A stretch of 6,809 bases of DNA from an uncultured bacterium (GTDB taxonomy: Bacteria; Bacillota_A; Clostridia; Oscillospirales; Oscillospiraceae), in assembly GCA_945917385.1 (NCBI GenBank), contig CAMEHJ010000061.1, positions 1-6,809 of the forward strand, in the 5' to 3' direction. Numbering within the stretch: position 1 is the stretch's first letter; the number at the start of each line of letters is the position of its first letter. Under the pieces are notes generated by a model that did no database searches, was not told the DNA's origin, and saw only the letters and a program-made list of their open reading frames with translations. Positions 5,390 to 6,809 of the stretch are shown here, piece after piece. A program made the translations under genes and the position numbers.

Positions 5390-6604
5390 ATGGACAGCGA
5401 AAAAAGGCTGATGGTCTATATGCTGGGCGGCTTTGAGATGTACTATGACGGCGCGCCCATACGATTTAAGAAGAAGCTGACGGCAAAGCCGCTGCTTCTG
5501 CTGCAGCTTCTTTTGAATAACCGCGAAGCGGGCGTTTCCAGACGCGCGGTGACAGAGGCGCTCTACGGCGAGGAGACGGAGGTAGACACCGGCAACGGCC
5601 TGAACGCGACGGTCTCCCAGCTGCGGCGCTTACTGAGAGAGACCCGTCTGCCGCAGGAAAATTACATCCATGTGCGCATGGATCGCTACTTTTTTGAAAG
5701 CTCGTTTCTGACTTGGGTGGACACGGAGGCGGTGACGGCGCTGCGTCAGGAGGCCGACCTGTCCACCGGCGAGGAGCGGCTTGAGCTGCTGTATCAGATC
5801 TGCGATTTGTACCATGGCCGCTTTCTGCCGGAGCTGGATAACGAGGTCTGGGTGGAGATCGCGCGGGCGGAGTATCAGCGCCTTTACCGCGACAGCCTTG
5901 ATGAAATATGCCGCACGCTCAACGAGCGCGGGGACTATGACGCGATACTGCGGCTGACCGGCGTTGCGGCAAAGCTTTTCCCGTTTGACGAATGGCAGGT
6001 CTGGCAGCAGGAGTGTCTGATACGTCAGGGGCGCATCAAGGAGGCGTACGAGCTGTACAGCCGGGTGGAGAAGCTGTACCTGACCGAGCTTGACGCCCCG
6101 CCGCCGGAGCGGATGCGCTCGCGCTTCCGCAGCCCGGAAAAGGAGCCGTGGCGAAAGGCCGACAATATTAGCGCCGTCCGAAGCTGGCTGAGAGAATCGG
6201 ATCTGGACGGCCCCTACTGCATCCCGTTTCCGAGCTTTCTGTATATGTACAGCCTCATCACCAGACTCAGCAGCATTTCCGACACGCCGTTCTGCCTGCT
6301 GCTGTGCACGCTGTCCACCTCCGACGGCCGCACGAATCCGACTGCCGGTGAGTTTCACGAGGCCATGGAGCAGCTTGAAGGCGTACTTGAAAAGTCGCTG
6401 CGCTGGGAGGACGTATTTACGCGCTACTCCCGAAGCCAGTTTCTGGTAATACTGCTCGGCGCGACCGAGGAAAACGGGAGCGTTGCCGCAAACCGCGTGA
6501 AGAACCGGTTCGAAGCGCTTATCGGGGAGCGGAAAATTCGCCTGAGCTGTCAGATAATGCGCGCGGAGGAACTGCTGAAAGATAAAAAACCGAAGGAAGA
6601 ATGA
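5390..6604 (+). CDS. SARP/BTAD-type transcriptional regulator with degenerate GGDEF-like tail
   Basis: This is a probable cytoplasmic transcription factor of 404 residues. The N-terminal part (about 10-105) has the OmpR/SARP winged-helix pattern: LGGFEMYYDGAPI (12-24), KPLLLLQLLLNN (33-44), VSRRAVTEALYGE (49-61), and NGLNATVSQLRRLLRE (69-84) as recognition-helix region, then a wing YIHVRMDRYFF. Residues 110-240 form a BTAD/TPR-like helical domain (LYHGRFLPELDNEVWVEIARA, 140-160; GRIKEAYELYSRVEKLY, 214-230). The tail (about 275-395) follows a GGDEF-domain layout, with FEALIGERKI-type helix and strand at the end, but the signature position reads YSRSQFLVILL (346-356), so diguanylate cyclase activity is not expected. 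It starts 1 base after the secA2 stop (TGAGATG) with GAGG (5379-5382) 7 bases upstream, implying translational coupling. Its target genes are unknown; the secA2 operon or exported substrates are likely candidates. Confidence 0.78.
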   Translation: MDSEKRLMVYMLGGFEMYYDGAPIRFKKKLTAKPLLLLQLLLNNREAGVSRRAVTEALYGEETEVDTGNGLNATVSQLRRLLRETRLPQENYIHVRMDRYFFESSFLTWVDTEAVTALRQEADLSTGEERLELLYQICDLYHGRFLPELDNEVWVEIARAEYQRLYRDSLDEICRTLNERGDYDAILRLTGVAAKLFPFDEWQVWQQECLIRQGRIKEAYELYSRVEKLYLTELDAPPPERMRSRFRSPEKEPWRKADNISAVRSWLRESDLDGPYCIPFPSFLYMYSLITRLSSISDTPFCLLLCTLSTSDGRTNPTAGEFHEAMEQLEGVLEKSLRWEDVFTRYSRSQFLVILLGATEENGSVAANRVKNRFEALIGERKIRLSCQIMRAEELLKDKKPKEE

Positions 6605-6622
6605 CAGCATTTTTGATAATAA

Positions 6623-6659
6623 TCTGCCGCCTGTATTGTACAGGCGGCAGAAATTTTTT
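6623..6659 (+). terminator. Strong Rho-independent terminator after the regulator
   Basis: A perfect 12-bp stem (6624-6635 with 6639-6650, arm CTGCCGCCTGTA) closes a 3-base loop TTG and can be extended by one T-A pair (6623 with 6651). A run of six T follows at 6654-6659. It ends the secA2-regulator transcript 19 bases after the stop codon. Confidence 0.95.
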
Positions 6660-6709
6660 AAAAAAATAAATACCGAGATGCGATTTTAAGAGGTTCTTTA
6701 AGTCTGAGC

Positions 6710-6718
6710 TGATATATT
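6710..6718 (+). promoter_or_regulatory. Candidate extended -10 promoter for the gene at the right edge
   Basis: TGaTATATT (6710-6718) is an extended -10 with 5 of 6 matches to TATAAT. No good -35 lies 16-18 bases upstream, so the call is tentative. A start near 6725 would give a leader of about 65 bases that includes the 10-bp palindrome TTTCCGGAAA before the ribosome site. Confidence 0.4.
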
Positions 6719-6791
6719 AAACCCGTAAGATAAATTATTGTGCAGCTTAATATACGGTTTTCCGGAAACGGAGACAGAAAGGAGGTAGAAC

Positions 6792-6809
6792 ATGGCACGC
6801 TTGGCAAGA
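6792..6809 (+). CDS. Start of an unidentified gene cut by the window edge
   Basis: Only six codons are visible (M-A-R-L-A-R). The start is well supported by a near-perfect ribosome site, AAAGGAGGT (6778-6786), with its GGAGG core 6 bases before the ATG. This is the strongest ribosome site on the plus strand of the window and suggests a well-expressed product. The gene lies downstream of a strong terminator and is probably transcribed on its own. Six residues are too few to name it. Confidence 0.7.

Noticed and set aside
5630..6610. Long minus-strand frame (326 codons) antisense to the regulator
   Set aside because: It is a shadow frame with no ribosome site and it starts within the plus-strand gene's stop region; the plus strand has domain-level support.
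1..6809. CRISPR array, rRNA or tRNA genes, transposase or integrase
   Set aside because: No regularly spaced repeats, rRNA or tRNA signature, or recombinase frame was seen on either strand.

Overview
The window looks like chromosomal DNA from a Gram-positive Clostridia member, most probably a gut Oscillospiraceae/Ruminococcaceae-type organism. This rests on strong AGGAGG-type ribosome sites, GC-rich coding with frequent Ala/Gly/Arg codons, and gene families typical of that group: LarB/LarE, a SecA lacking the zinc tail, and a BTAD regulator with a GGDEF-like tail. Genus cannot be read from the sequence.

Layout. (1) Positions 1-1104 are an accessory, visibly AT-richer patch. It holds a long hairpin (36-70), two copies of a 43-bp direct repeat (100-142 and 1062-1104, 40/43 identical), and between them a minus-strand type II toxin-antitoxin operon: a Phd/YefM-like antitoxin followed by a RelE/ParE-like toxin with a 4-base overlap. 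The operon has its own promoter, embedded in 12-bp tandem repeats that look like an operator. (2) Positions 1105-1312 are an untranslated leader with a candidate promoter and two mutually exclusive hairpins, leading into larB. (3) larB and larE (1313-2830) encode the first and the sulfur-insertion steps of nickel-pincer nucleotide (NPN) cofactor synthesis. larC and the lactate racemase larA are not in the window. A terminator closes this unit. (4) A second plus-strand operon (promoter near 2910-2938) encodes a 793-aa SecA of the accessory SecA2 kind and, one base later, a 404-aa regulator with an N-terminal winged helix, a BTAD/TPR middle and a degenerate GGDEF-like tail. A perfect hairpin terminator follows. 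(5) A further gene begins at 6792 with a strong ribosome site and runs off the edge after six codons.

How the parts relate. LarB carboxylates and hydrolyses nicotinic acid adenine dinucleotide, and LarE thiolates the product; LarC, encoded elsewhere, would insert nickel. SecA2 and the coupled regulator probably form one export-plus-control module, because the 1-base spacing implies translational coupling. The toxin-antitoxin block reads as an insertion that is functionally separate from both metabolic operons. The least explained signals are the repeat-bounded toxin-antitoxin cassette, the larB leader, and the pairing of SecA2 with a BTAD/pseudo-GGDEF regulator.
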